A DNA stretch of 28,137 bases from contig CAYGJS010000028.1 of NCBI GenBank assembly GCA_964350435.1, positions 1 through 28,137 on the forward strand. The letters run 5' to 3'. Positions 15,750 to 23,106 of this stretch are shown one piece after another. Position numbers and translations under genes: made by a program. The first letter of the stretch is position 1, and each line of letters begins with the position of its first letter. This DNA comes from TMED27 sp964350435. GTDB taxonomy: Bacteria; Pseudomonadota; Alphaproteobacteria; Micavibrionales; Micavibrionaceae. The notes beneath the pieces are model-generated. The model was given only the letters and a program-made list of their open reading frames with translations. It was not told where the DNA came from and ran no database searches.

Positions 15750-16802
15750 ATGCGTAAAACCTGGCAAAAAAAAATATCTTCTAAGACACGGTTATTACTT
15801 TGCTGTGCCTGCGCGCTGATGATTTACGCTGCGCCTGCTTTGTCACAAGATCTGAGCCTGCCTGAGGATGATTTGAGTTTGCCGCAAGAAGATAACAGCT
15901 TGCCGCCAGCGCCGGCTGTTGACGATCAGGCCGAATTTGAGTTTAACAGTGAAGAATTCGAATTTGAAAAATCGCCTGAAGATCTCAAAAAAGAATTACG
16001 GACCGAGGCCTATGACGCGGCGCTGCAAAGCCTTTTGCCGCTGAACCCTGATGAAATCCGGACATTGATTGAGCGGTATGACCGGACGCAAGAATCCGTT
16101 GCGCTTCCTGTTTATCCCGCGCCGAAGCCAGAATTTGTTGTTGAGAGTATTTCTCTTGATCCCGGAACGCCGCCGAAGGTGATCAAGCTGGCCTATGGTC
16201 ATGTGACAACTGTAACATTTGTCGATGAAACTGGCGCACCATGGCCGGTTGAAAATATCAGCTGGGCCGGGAATTTTTCGGTCATCGAAACAGAGGCCTC
16301 CCCTGATCAATATACGCATGTTTTAAAAATCTCTCCTGAATCGGAGTTTGCATACGGAAATATGTCGATTGATATGCTGGCTTTGCAGACTCCGATTATC
16401 ATTACGCTCGAAGCCAACCGCGATATTGTGCATTATCGTTTTGATGCGGTTATCCCTGATTATGGGCCGCTTGCCAAGGCTCCCATTATCAATACAGGCG
16501 GTATGGCCTCCACGGGTAATAATAAAGACATGTCTTCTGCGCTTGAGGGGGTTTTCCCACAAGGGTCTGTGCGTATGGATGTTTCAGGGGTTGATCGCCG
16601 TACCAGTGCCTATCGTTATAACGGCCGCACCTATGTCAGGACCCCTTTAACACTGCTTTCTCCGGCATGGAGCAGTTCAGTGAGCTCGGCAGACGGCACT
16701 AAGGTTTATGAAATTGATAACGCTCCGGTATTGTTGCTTTCCGACAGGGGGCAGATGGTCCAGGCACAACTTTCAGATCGCGAGGAATTGTTGGATGAGT
16801 AA
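15750..16802 (+). CDS. dotH: DotH/IcmK-like outer-membrane core protein
   Basis: At 350 residues it is near the usual length. DotH (IcmK, TraN) forms the outer-membrane ring with DotC, DotD and the DotG C-terminus. A signal peptide (1-32, ending PALS) precedes an acidic linker with three imperfect repeats of the type LSLPEDD/LSLPQED/NSLPP. The conserved body follows: GTPPKVIKLAYGHVTTVTFV (about 149-168), WPVENISWAG, ITLEANRD and, near the C-terminus, TYVRTPLTLLSPAWSSSVSS and VYEIDNAPVLLLS, the most recognisable DotH segment. No Shine-Dalgarno stands out. It lies 119 bases after dotI across a U-rich gap and overlaps the dotG start by 8 bases. Confidence 0.93.
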   Translation: MRKTWQKKISSKTRLLLCCACALMIYAAPALSQDLSLPEDDLSLPQEDNSLPPAPAVDDQAEFEFNSEEFEFEKSPEDLKKELRTEAYDAALQSLLPLNPDEIRTLIERYDRTQESVALPVYPAPKPEFVVESISLDPGTPPKVIKLAYGHVTTVTFVDETGAPWPVENISWAGNFSVIETEASPDQYTHVLKISPESEFAYGNMSIDMLALQTPIIITLEANRDIVHYRFDAVIPDYGPLAKAPIINTGGMASTGNNKDMSSALEGVFPQGSVRMDVSGVDRRTSAYRYNGRTYVRTPLTLLSPAWSSSVSSADGTKVYEIDNAPVLLLSDRGQMVQAQLSDREELLDE

Positions 16803-18096
16803 TGATCTTGATGATGATCTGAACCTGGATGATGATCTGGGGGATAGCTTCGATGATTTTGAGAAAAAACAAGGGAAAACCCTTGGGGATTTATGGCGTG
16901 ACAATGCCATCTTTAAAGTCGGGGTCATTGTCGTTGCTGTTATTCTGGTTTTTATTATTATCATGCAGCTCAGTAGTAAAAAAGTTTTACCGGATACGTC
17001 TTATGTCGGTGCGGCTCCTGATTTGACGTCGGTTCCGGCGACAGATGAGGCGTCAAAAGCCTATATCGAAGCGATTGAGGAAACCAATGATGCTGCGGTG
17101 GAGCAGGCTTTTAAAGAAGGTGGAAGTGCCCTGCCCGTTCCTATAGAACCGCCGGTTGGTCAAATTTCTGCACCCCAGAGTAACAATGATGCCGAAGATC
17201 CTTTGCAGCGCTGGAGGCGATTACAAGAAGAGCGGCTAAAGCGGGAAATGAACCAAAAAGACAATCTTGAAATTGTCGATAACTCCGATAAGGATGCCGA
17301 GATCAAAAGAAATGAAGCGATGCAGGCTCTTTCGGATTCCATGCGCGAACAAATGTCTCTTGTGCTGGAATCTCTAGATGAGGGCGTCAAGGTCGAGACC
17401 AAGAGCATTACGGATGAGCAATTTCTTACAACCTATGTTCAGGCCAAAATGGATGAGGAAGATGCTGCGGCTGAAGAACTCGCTCTCCTTAACGAGGAAA
17501 CATCCAGCCAGATCAGTGCGGAAGAGGTCTTGCTGGCAGCGGGCAAAATTGCTTATGGACAGCTTTTAACAGAAGCCAATACTGATACGCCGGGGCCGGT
17601 TCTTGCGCAAATTATGTCAGGGCCGCTTAAGGGGAACCGCATTCTTGGTTCGTTTGAGGAGCAGGGTGAACTTTTGACGCTGACCTTTGAAACCATTGTT
17701 ATCGGTGATGAGAGCTATGCGATTGATGCGGTCGCGCTTGACCCCGAAACGACTCTGCCTGGGCTGGCTACCGAAGTCGATCATAGATATTTTCAACGTA
17801 TCGTTCTGCCTGCGGCTGCGGCTTTTGTCGACGGGATGGCCAGTGCCGTTGCCGATTCGGGGCGTACGACCATCACGGTTCAGGGCGAAACCGTTACGCA
17901 ATCGGATAATCCCACTGATAATACACAAGAAGTGGCTACGGGTATTGAAGAAGCCGGGCAGGAGGTTCGGGAAATTCTGGATGATATGGCTTCGGATATC
18001 GAAACCCTTGTAAGAATTGAAGCCGGAACGCCGATTGGTATTCTTTTTCTTGAGCCTGTGACAATTGGTCAAGATGAGGCTATTGTTGAGGAATAG
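16795..18096 (+). CDS. dotG: DotG/IcmE-like VirB10-type channel protein, compact form
   Basis: This 433-residue protein starts at ATG 16795, inside the dotH end, with GAGGA upstream. It spans inner and outer membranes in the core complex (IcmE; TraO in plasmids). An Asp-rich cytoplasmic tail (NDLDDDLNLDDDLGDSFDDF, 3-22) precedes one membrane helix (about 40-59), a polar linker, and the VirB10-like C-terminal domain from about 245: GPVLAQIMSGPLKGNRILGS, LTLTFETIVIGDESYAIDAV, LATEVDHRYFQRIVLPAAAA and FVDGMASAVA. Legionella DotG is over twice this size because of a long pentapeptide-like repeat region. That region is absent, so this is the short plasmid-like form. The frame extends upstream to 16708, but that extension overlaps dotH and has no family match. 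Confidence 0.93.
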   Translation: MSNDLDDDLNLDDDLGDSFDDFEKKQGKTLGDLWRDNAIFKVGVIVVAVILVFIIIMQLSSKKVLPDTSYVGAAPDLTSVPATDEASKAYIEAIEETNDAAVEQAFKEGGSALPVPIEPPVGQISAPQSNNDAEDPLQRWRRLQEERLKREMNQKDNLEIVDNSDKDAEIKRNEAMQALSDSMREQMSLVLESLDEGVKVETKSITDEQFLTTYVQAKMDEEDAAAEELALLNEETSSQISAEEVLLAAGKIAYGQLLTEANTDTPGPVLAQIMSGPLKGNRILGSFEEQGELLTLTFETIVIGDESYAIDAVALDPETTLPGLATEVDHRYFQRIVLPAAAAFVDGMASAVADSGRTTITVQGETVTQSDNPTDNTQEVATGIEEAGQEVREILDDMASDIETLVRIEAGTPIGILFLEPVTIGQDEAIVEE

Positions 18097-18113
18097 TTTT
18101 TTTATACTGGAAT

Positions 18114-19481
18114 ATGGACATGATCAGTGACGACAAAATGAATGATGATTTTCTTGATGACGATCTCGACATCGAGGAGTTGGATGATCTTGATGATTTG
18201 AGTGATGACTGGGATGATCTTGATGCTGATGAAGATGTCTCTTCCAGTGAAAAATCGCCTAAAACCCCTGGTGCACACGGTGAGAAAACATTTATCCAAA
18301 AGAATTTTTATCCGATTGTTGGTGGGGTTATCCTGCTGGCTGGCGGTTTATTCGCCTATGGCCAGTTTGGCGGAGGCTCTTCCTCTGCGCCTGCGCCGTT
18401 GCAAGACGACATTTCTGCTTCTGTTCCCGCGCTTGATAATGCCGAAATGCCGCCCATGCCCGCGCCCATGAACGCGCCGGAGGAGGACGTTGCGGCCATT
18501 ATTCCTGAGGTTGATACCATAGTGCCTGTCACCCAAGAGCCTGCTGTTTTGACACCTATGCCTGACCCATCAGCCACATCGGAAACGCCTGCGGAGCTTC
18601 CGGCCCTTTTAGACATTGCAGAGGCACCGGCGGTCAAGCCAGAGGCGCAGGATATGCTTGTTGATACGCCTGAACTTGCGGTTGATTTGACAGATGATCC
18701 GCTGTCTGATTTAGGCGAGGTTGATGCGGCATTTGAAGCCCCTGTCGAAAATAATGTGCCGGAGCCCGCCGTTGCCTCTTCCCAAGAAATCGCGGAAGAT
18801 GAAGGCTTCAATATCAGCCCTGAACCTTTGATAACGGACGGTGAGATCCTGGACTTCAATGATCATCAAGCAGAAGAAGACGAGGCATTAGTCTTAGAGG
18901 CGCAGACCCTTGATATTGAGTCTGCTCCGCCCGTCCTCCCTGTTGAGAACCAGGCAGAAGAAGTGGCTGCCGCTGCCGAGGCGGCACAAGCGGTTCGTGA
19001 AAATGAATTGAGAGTTGAGCAGGATGCCCTCAAGGCCGAAATTTCAGAAAGAGACGAGGCCTTGCAAGAACTGAAGTCCAGCATGGAGGCCGAGATGGCC
19101 GCGGCAAACCAAAAGCTTGCCGATCTAAGCGGGACAATTTTAGAGCTGGAAAAACAGATTTCATCTATGAAATCAGGGGCCGTCCCGGCTACGGTTGAGA
19201 CATCTCCGTCTTTAGAAAAATCTGTTGCGCCAAAGACAAAGGCTGCGCCTAAGGTTGCGGCAAAACCGGCCGTCAGCAAGAAAAAACAAGTTCGATCAAA
19301 GGTTTTCTGGACTTTGCGTTCTGCGCAGAGCGGACGAGCCACCCTGTCCAGCAGCACATCCGGCGGGCTTTATAATGCAGAAGTTGGCGACACTCTGCCC
19401 GGATTGGGCAAGATTACATCCATCGCAAAGGAAAACGGAAAGTGGGTTGTGCGCGGTACGCAAGGACGTGTGAGCCAGTAA
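18114..19481 (+). CDS. dotF: DotF/IcmG-like inner-membrane protein, long form
   Basis: This 455-residue protein has the DotF/IcmG (TraP) layout: an acidic cytoplasmic tail (about 10-41, mostly Asp/Glu/Leu), one membrane helix (about 66-84), a very long Pro/Ala/acidic periplasmic linker (about 90-280), a coiled coil (about 284-362, with heptads such as ELRVEQDALKAEISERDEAL), and the C-terminal IcmG domain (about 394-455) with FWTLRSAQSGRATL, VGDTLPGLGKI and GKWVVRGTQGR. Legionella IcmG is about 270 residues; the excess is all in the linker. A second ATG at 18120 (residue 3) is better spaced from the TGGA sequence and may be the true start. It lies 17 bases after dotG. Confidence 0.9.
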   Translation: MDMISDDKMNDDFLDDDLDIEELDDLDDLSDDWDDLDADEDVSSSEKSPKTPGAHGEKTFIQKNFYPIVGGVILLAGGLFAYGQFGGGSSSAPAPLQDDISASVPALDNAEMPPMPAPMNAPEEDVAAIIPEVDTIVPVTQEPAVLTPMPDPSATSETPAELPALLDIAEAPAVKPEAQDMLVDTPELAVDLTDDPLSDLGEVDAAFEAPVENNVPEPAVASSQEIAEDEGFNISPEPLITDGEILDFNDHQAEEDEALVLEAQTLDIESAPPVLPVENQAEEVAAAAEAAQAVRENELRVEQDALKAEISERDEALQELKSSMEAEMAAANQKLADLSGTILELEKQISSMKSGAVPATVETSPSLEKSVAPKTKAAPKVAAKPAVSKKKQVRSKVFWTLRSAQSGRATLSSSTSGGLYNAEVGDTLPGLGKITSIAKENGKWVVRGTQGRVSQ

Positions 19482-19508
19482 TTCCTGTTTTTATTCCTTT
19501 TTTTTAAA

Positions 19509-19545
19509 ACCATGGCTCATCGAGGCCTTGGTAATCTTTTCTTCA
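19509..19545 (+). terminator. possible terminator after dotF
   Basis: ACCA-T-GGC (19509-19516) pairs with GCC-T-TGGT (19525-19532), with one T-T mismatch and an 8-base loop, and is followed by AATCTTTTCTTC. It is preceded by a T8 run. It sits 28 bases after the dotF stop, in the 163-base gap before the IcmD-IcmC fusion gene, which therefore may have its own promoter. Confidence 0.35.
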
Positions 19546-19644
19546 TACTTTTTATGATAATATGAAATGTGGCGAAATTTAGGCATTTACATAGTATTTT
19601 AGTAAAGTTTGTACAAACCCTTAAAAATGTGGTGTAATAAAGGT

Positions 19645-21756
19645 ATGACGGTGGTGTTGAATTATCTTAAAAATACTATTTTGGGAGATCGCGCTCGATT
19701 TCTCGGATTTTCTATTTTATCGGCCTTTATTTTTATCACTTTGCAAGGCCAGAGTGCTTTTGCGCAAGAAGACATAAATGTCATTGCAGAGAATATGGTT
19801 ACCTCGACCGCGCAGCTTCCCGGATTGCTGGCGGCCTTGGCCTATACGATGGGGCTTGTGGCCGGTGTTTTTGGAATTCTTAAGCTCAAAGCGCATGTTG
19901 AAAACCCTTCACAAGCGCCCCTCCCTCAGGCGTTAATCCGCCTGGCCGTTGGCGGTGCGTTGTTTGCGCTGCCTATTCTTTATGAAGCGGCGATGAATAC
20001 TTTTATGCCTGCGGGCACGGCGACAACCATTGGGCTACAGGATAATCTGGAAAAAATCAGCAGCGGCGGATTTGCTGCTGGCGGCGGCGGCGCCAACGAG
20101 CTTAATACTCTGGCTAATAACGTTGTCGATTCGACCAACCTCTTGCCCGGTCTGGTTGCAGCCATCGCCTATCTGCTCGGTATTCTGCTGGCGGTTACTG
20201 GGCTTTTGAAGTTTAAAGAGGCCGTTGATGTCGTTAGCAACCAGCCGACCGTCGCGCGCCAAGCGGTGCGTACCGGTATTATACGGATTTTAATCGCAGG
20301 GGCTTTATTCGCGCTTCCGATTATTTATGAGGCCCTTGATGTGACCATCAGCGGCGGGAACGAAGAACTTGATATTGATAACGAAAATATTGTTGGCGGT
20401 ATGTCCGGCCTTTTGGGGGCGGTTGCAGGCCTTGGGATTACCTTTGATTTCAATAATATTCTCGCGAACATCATTGATGCATCGGAAGAGCTGCCTGCGC
20501 TTGTTTCCGCAGTGGCTTATCTTCTGGGTTTGGTGCTTACCGTCGTCGGCCTGCTTAAGCTGCGTGATCATGTCGAGGCACCTGAGCAAACGAAGCTCAC
20601 CGAAGCTGTTGTCCGGCTGCTGGCGGCGGGAGCTTTGTTTTCACTGCCCAGCATTTATAATGCGATGTTTACAACATTTGGTGCTGGCGGGCTTGGGGTT
20701 ATGGGCTTTATTACCTCCCTTGCAACGGCGGCAAGCTTTTTCTTTTCATCATACGCGCAAGGTGTTTGTATACCGGGAGCTGCCGCTGCAGGTGCCGTTG
20801 TCAATGCCGCAAATGGTGCTGCAAATGCAATTGGATTTGGAAACATTCTTCCGGGACAGGGCGTCAGCACAGGTGAGCTTTTGTGTGATGTTATTATTCG
20901 CGCAGGGTTTTTCCCCGCCTTCCTGACTGCGATGGCCTATATGGCCGGTCTGGTTTTAGGCGTGTGGGGGATATTAAAACTTCGCGATCATGTGCTTAAC
21001 CCCTCTCAGACACGTCTGTGGGAAGGAATTTCCAGACTTGCTGCTGGGGGATTGTTCTTTGCGCTTCCTGTTGCGATCGAAGTTGCCAAGAACACTATAG
21101 TTCCCGGAGGTCTTACGGCTGTTTCCACAGTGGCCGCTGTGTCGGGTTATAATACGACGGCCGCAATGGGGCCGGATCAATGCGCACAAACTGCTGCTGC
21201 GGGTATGGGGGGGCTGGATTCGATTTTCGGCTGCTTCATGGGCGATATGATGGTGCCGATGCATACGGTGCTCAACTTCTTCGCATTTTGCGCGGGAATG
21301 ATTTTTATCATGATTGGCATTTCCCGCCTGCTTAAAAGCTCGCAGGACGGCGCCCGCGGACCCGGGGGGCTTGGCACAATTATGACTTTCGTTATGGGGG
21401 CCGCGCTAATGTCATATAACTCAATTCTTGCGGCGGCCAGTTCAACACTGTTTGCTGTTCCCATCACCGCTACAGACGCGACGCTTAGCTATACAGTGGG
21501 CATGGGCGGCGATGAAGTTGCGGCGGCCCATACGGTGGTCAGCTCTATTATTCAGTTTATGATTGTCGTCGGATTAATCAGCTTTGTGCGCGGTTTGTTT
21601 ATCGTGCGCAAGGTTGCCGAGGGGGATCAACAGGCCTCAATCATGGCCGGCATGACGCATATTATTGGCGGCGCGGCGGCTGTGAATTTGGGACCCCTTA
21701 TAAACGCTGTCCAGCAGACATTGGGCATAGGGGGACTTGGTGTTGTCTTTAGCTAG
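19645..21756 (+). CDS. fusion of four IcmD/DotP-like units with an IcmC/DotE-like domain
   Basis: From ATG 19645 this is 703 residues; a GTG at 19651, 7 bases after AAAGG, is also plausible. A TTG at 19609 has no ribosome site. A signal-like segment ends QSAFA near 40. Four repeated units follow at about 45-121, 152-235, 269-345 and 410-485. Each has the pattern LPGLLAALAY...G...G(I/L)LKLK.HV.NPSQ..L..A..RL...GALFALP..YE, that is, two membrane helices joined by a charged loop, as in the separate IcmD encoded next. Residues about 523-698 resemble IcmC/DotE: a helical segment, then IVVGLISFVRGLFIVRKVAE and THIIGGAAAVNLGPLINAV. In other Dot/Icm systems these are separate small proteins (IcmD about 130, IcmC about 190 residues), so this is an unusual architecture. 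It probably builds a membrane subassembly with fixed stoichiometry. Confidence 0.82.
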   Translation: MTVVLNYLKNTILGDRARFLGFSILSAFIFITLQGQSAFAQEDINVIAENMVTSTAQLPGLLAALAYTMGLVAGVFGILKLKAHVENPSQAPLPQALIRLAVGGALFALPILYEAAMNTFMPAGTATTIGLQDNLEKISSGGFAAGGGGANELNTLANNVVDSTNLLPGLVAAIAYLLGILLAVTGLLKFKEAVDVVSNQPTVARQAVRTGIIRILIAGALFALPIIYEALDVTISGGNEELDIDNENIVGGMSGLLGAVAGLGITFDFNNILANIIDASEELPALVSAVAYLLGLVLTVVGLLKLRDHVEAPEQTKLTEAVVRLLAAGALFSLPSIYNAMFTTFGAGGLGVMGFITSLATAASFFFSSYAQGVCIPGAAAAGAVVNAANGAANAIGFGNILPGQGVSTGELLCDVIIRAGFFPAFLTAMAYMAGLVLGVWGILKLRDHVLNPSQTRLWEGISRLAAGGLFFALPVAIEVAKNTIVPGGLTAVSTVAAVSGYNTTAAMGPDQCAQTAAAGMGGLDSIFGCFMGDMMVPMHTVLNFFAFCAGMIFIMIGISRLLKSSQDGARGPGGLGTIMTFVMGAALMSYNSILAAASSTLFAVPITATDATLSYTVGMGGDEVAAAHTVVSSIIQFMIVVGLISFVRGLFIVRKVAEGDQQASIMAGMTHIIGGAAAVNLGPLINAVQQTLGIGGLGVVFS
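19777..21099 (+). repeat. four protein-level IcmD-like repeat units in the fusion gene
   Basis: Units lie at 19777-20007, 20098-20349, 20449-20679 and 20872-21099, separated by glycine- and alanine-rich linkers of varying length (longest before unit 4). Key shared positions are LP at the first helix start, K(L/F)(K/R) with H/V after helix 1, a P..Q pair in the loop, R(L/I) and GALF.LP in helix 2. Unit 2 carries about eight extra loop residues. DNA similarity between units is low, so the duplications are old. Confidence 0.75.
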
Positions 21757-21821
21757 AGCTAGGTAAAGGCAAATTTTTAGTGAGCAACTAAACTAACTTA
21801 ATGGTAAACAAGGAGAAAACC

Positions 21822-22214
21822 ATGAACTTTATTAAAAAATCTTACTACAATCTTGGCGCAGTTATGACCGTTTCCATGATTGCTGGTGCAAGCAGTGAAG
21901 CTTTTGCCGGAGGTGGTAACAATTTCAGTGCCATTTCTAAAAACATCACAACATCTATCGGCGACCTTCCCGGTCTTTTGGCCGCGATGTCATATCTGTT
22001 CGGAGTGCTTTTGGGCGTTCTTGGCGTTATGAAAATTAAAGATCACGTTGAGAACCCAACGCAGACTCCGCTCAAAGATGGCGCAATCCGTCTGGCTGCG
22101 GGCGGTGCATTGTTCGCGCTTCCGATCATGTTTGAATCCATGTTCAATACAATCGGTAAAGGGACAACTGTTGGCGCTGCTAAACTTAAGGCGGTTAAGT
22201 TCACAACGATCTAA
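21822..22214 (+). CDS. icmD: IcmD/DotP-like membrane protein
   Basis: From ATG 21822 this is 130 residues. The AAGGAG at about 21811 is ideally placed for this ATG, so the ATG at 21801 is rejected. A signal peptide ends SEAFA (residue 29). Two hydrophobic helices follow (about 50-71 and 91-112) around the loop KIKDHVENPTQTPLKDG. Length and layout are those of IcmD/DotP (TraQ-like in plasmids). It is clearly related to each of the four units of the preceding fusion protein, closest by eye to unit 1 (HVENPSQ versus HVENPTQ and GGALFALPI in both). It follows the fusion gene by 65 bases and has the strongest ribosome site in this stretch, suggesting a high copy number. Confidence 0.88.
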   Translation: MNFIKKSYYNLGAVMTVSMIAGASSEAFAGGGNNFSAISKNITTSIGDLPGLLAAMSYLFGVLLGVLGVMKIKDHVENPTQTPLKDGAIRLAAGGALFALPIMFESMFNTIGKGTTVGAAKLKAVKFTTI

Positions 22215-22220
22215 GGCCTA

Positions 22221-22958
22221 ATGGATTATTATCCAATAACTTTGGGTATTGCCCGCCCTCTTCCGAAAAAGGAAAACGCGGGCAAAGCCCCCCAGAAACA
22301 AGGCGGATCCGGCAGTGCCGGTTCCGCTCTTTCTGTTGACGGAAAAATATCGCCGGAATTGAAGAAAACGATCTTCGAACGCGATCAGGACATTTGCCAG
22401 TGCTGCGGGTTTCAATCAAAAAAGTATCAGGAAGTTCATTTTAAAAATTCCGACAAAACGGATTTTTCGACTGATAATCTTATAACCGTATGCATTTTCT
22501 GCCACCAATGTTTTAATCTGGAAACTGTCAGTGATATGAAGTCTGGGATTCTGATCTGGTTACCGGAAATTGATCAAGCCCGGCTGCACCACATTGCGCG
22601 GGCCATTCATGTCGCGCGCATATCGCAAGGGCCGATTGCCGAGGCCGCGCGGAAATCACTTGATATTCTTATGGGGCGGCGTGAGGAGGTCAAGCGCCGG
22701 CTTCATACAGATGAGCCCTATATTCTGGCGACTGTCCTCAAGGATTATTTGGGTCCCAAGCATTATCATTCTCGTGAAAAAAAGCTGGAAGGTCTTCGGT
22801 TATTTCCTCTTGAACGGCGGATTATCAAGGAAGCGGATTTAGAATTTAATCAATTTCCTCAGATTTTGGCGTATTGGCGATCCAAAGACGGGCCGTTCGG
22901 AGGGAAGACTCCGCCGCAGTGGATCTCTATATATCAGAATATTCTGAAAGCGGCTTAA
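22221..22958 (+). CDS. dotN: DotN/IcmJ-like zinc-binding component
   Basis: At 245 residues it is a little longer than Legionella IcmJ (about 208). DotN binds the C-terminal region of the coupling ATPase DotL, as part of the substrate-receiving complex. The first half has an HNH-like zinc site: FERDQDICQCCGFQSKKYQE (52-71; C59, C61, C62) and VCIFCHQCF (90-98; C91, C94, C97). KKYQEVHF is the IcmJ-type segment between them. The second half contains GILIWLPE and, near the C-terminus, PFGGKTPPQWISIYQNIL. The extra length is an N-terminal Gly/Ser-rich linker (about 20-40) whose DNA forms strong hairpins. It starts 6 bases after icmD, with no obvious ribosome site, so it is probably coupled to icmD translation. 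Confidence 0.9.
   Translation: MDYYPITLGIARPLPKKENAGKAPQKQGGSGSAGSALSVDGKISPELKKTIFERDQDICQCCGFQSKKYQEVHFKNSDKTDFSTDNLITVCIFCHQCFNLETVSDMKSGILIWLPEIDQARLHHIARAIHVARISQGPIAEAARKSLDILMGRREEVKRRLHTDEPYILATVLKDYLGPKHYHSREKKLEGLRLFPLERRIIKEADLEFNQFPQILAYWRSKDGPFGGKTPPQWISIYQNILKAA
22252..22327 (+). other. two GC-rich hairpins inside the 5' end of dotN
   Basis: Hairpin 1: GCCCGC (22252-22257) pairs with GCGGGC (22278-22283), with an inner TTCC/GGAA pair. Hairpin 2 spans 22303-22327, with 12-base arms carrying one T-T mismatch around a single G, followed by TCTTTCTGTT. Both lie within the first 36 codons of dotN, just after icmD. They could damp transcription or protect the icmD mRNA 3' end. Confidence 0.45.
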
Positions 22959-23009
22959 CCCCGCCCGATTCTCAATAAACACAAAAAACATTAGAAAAAG
23001 CGAAGCTTA

Positions 23010-23015
23010 TATAAT
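23010..23015 (+). promoter_or_regulatory. TATAAT -10-like box before dotO
   Basis: A perfect TATAAT lies 92 bases before the dotO ATG, in an AT-rich gap (22959-23106), but no acceptable -35 sits 16-18 bases upstream. Downstream, TATGATGGTTTG (23024-23035) and TATGATGGCTTG (23053-23064) form a direct repeat with one mismatch and a 29-base period. A dotO-specific promoter is possible but unproven. Confidence 0.3.
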
Positions 23016-23106
23016 CAAAAGCCTATGATGGTTTGCGAATGTTGGTTATATTTATGATGGCTTGGTGCATATTGATAACTTCAAAAGAGACTCGCAACCG
23101 TTTTTC

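Noticed and set aside
19609..19644. TTG start for the IcmD-IcmC fusion
   Set aside because: No ribosome site, and the added residues are unlike a signal peptide n-region. ATG 19645 or GTG 19651 fits better.
22303..22327. REP-like mobile palindrome in dotN
   Set aside because: No second copy was seen in the window and it is in frame within coding sequence, so a local structured RNA is more economical.
23025..23057. Ten-codon leader-peptide-like frame before dotO (ATG ATG ... TGA)
   Set aside because: No ribosome site, no run of one amino acid and no attenuator pair; chance is the simpler explanation.
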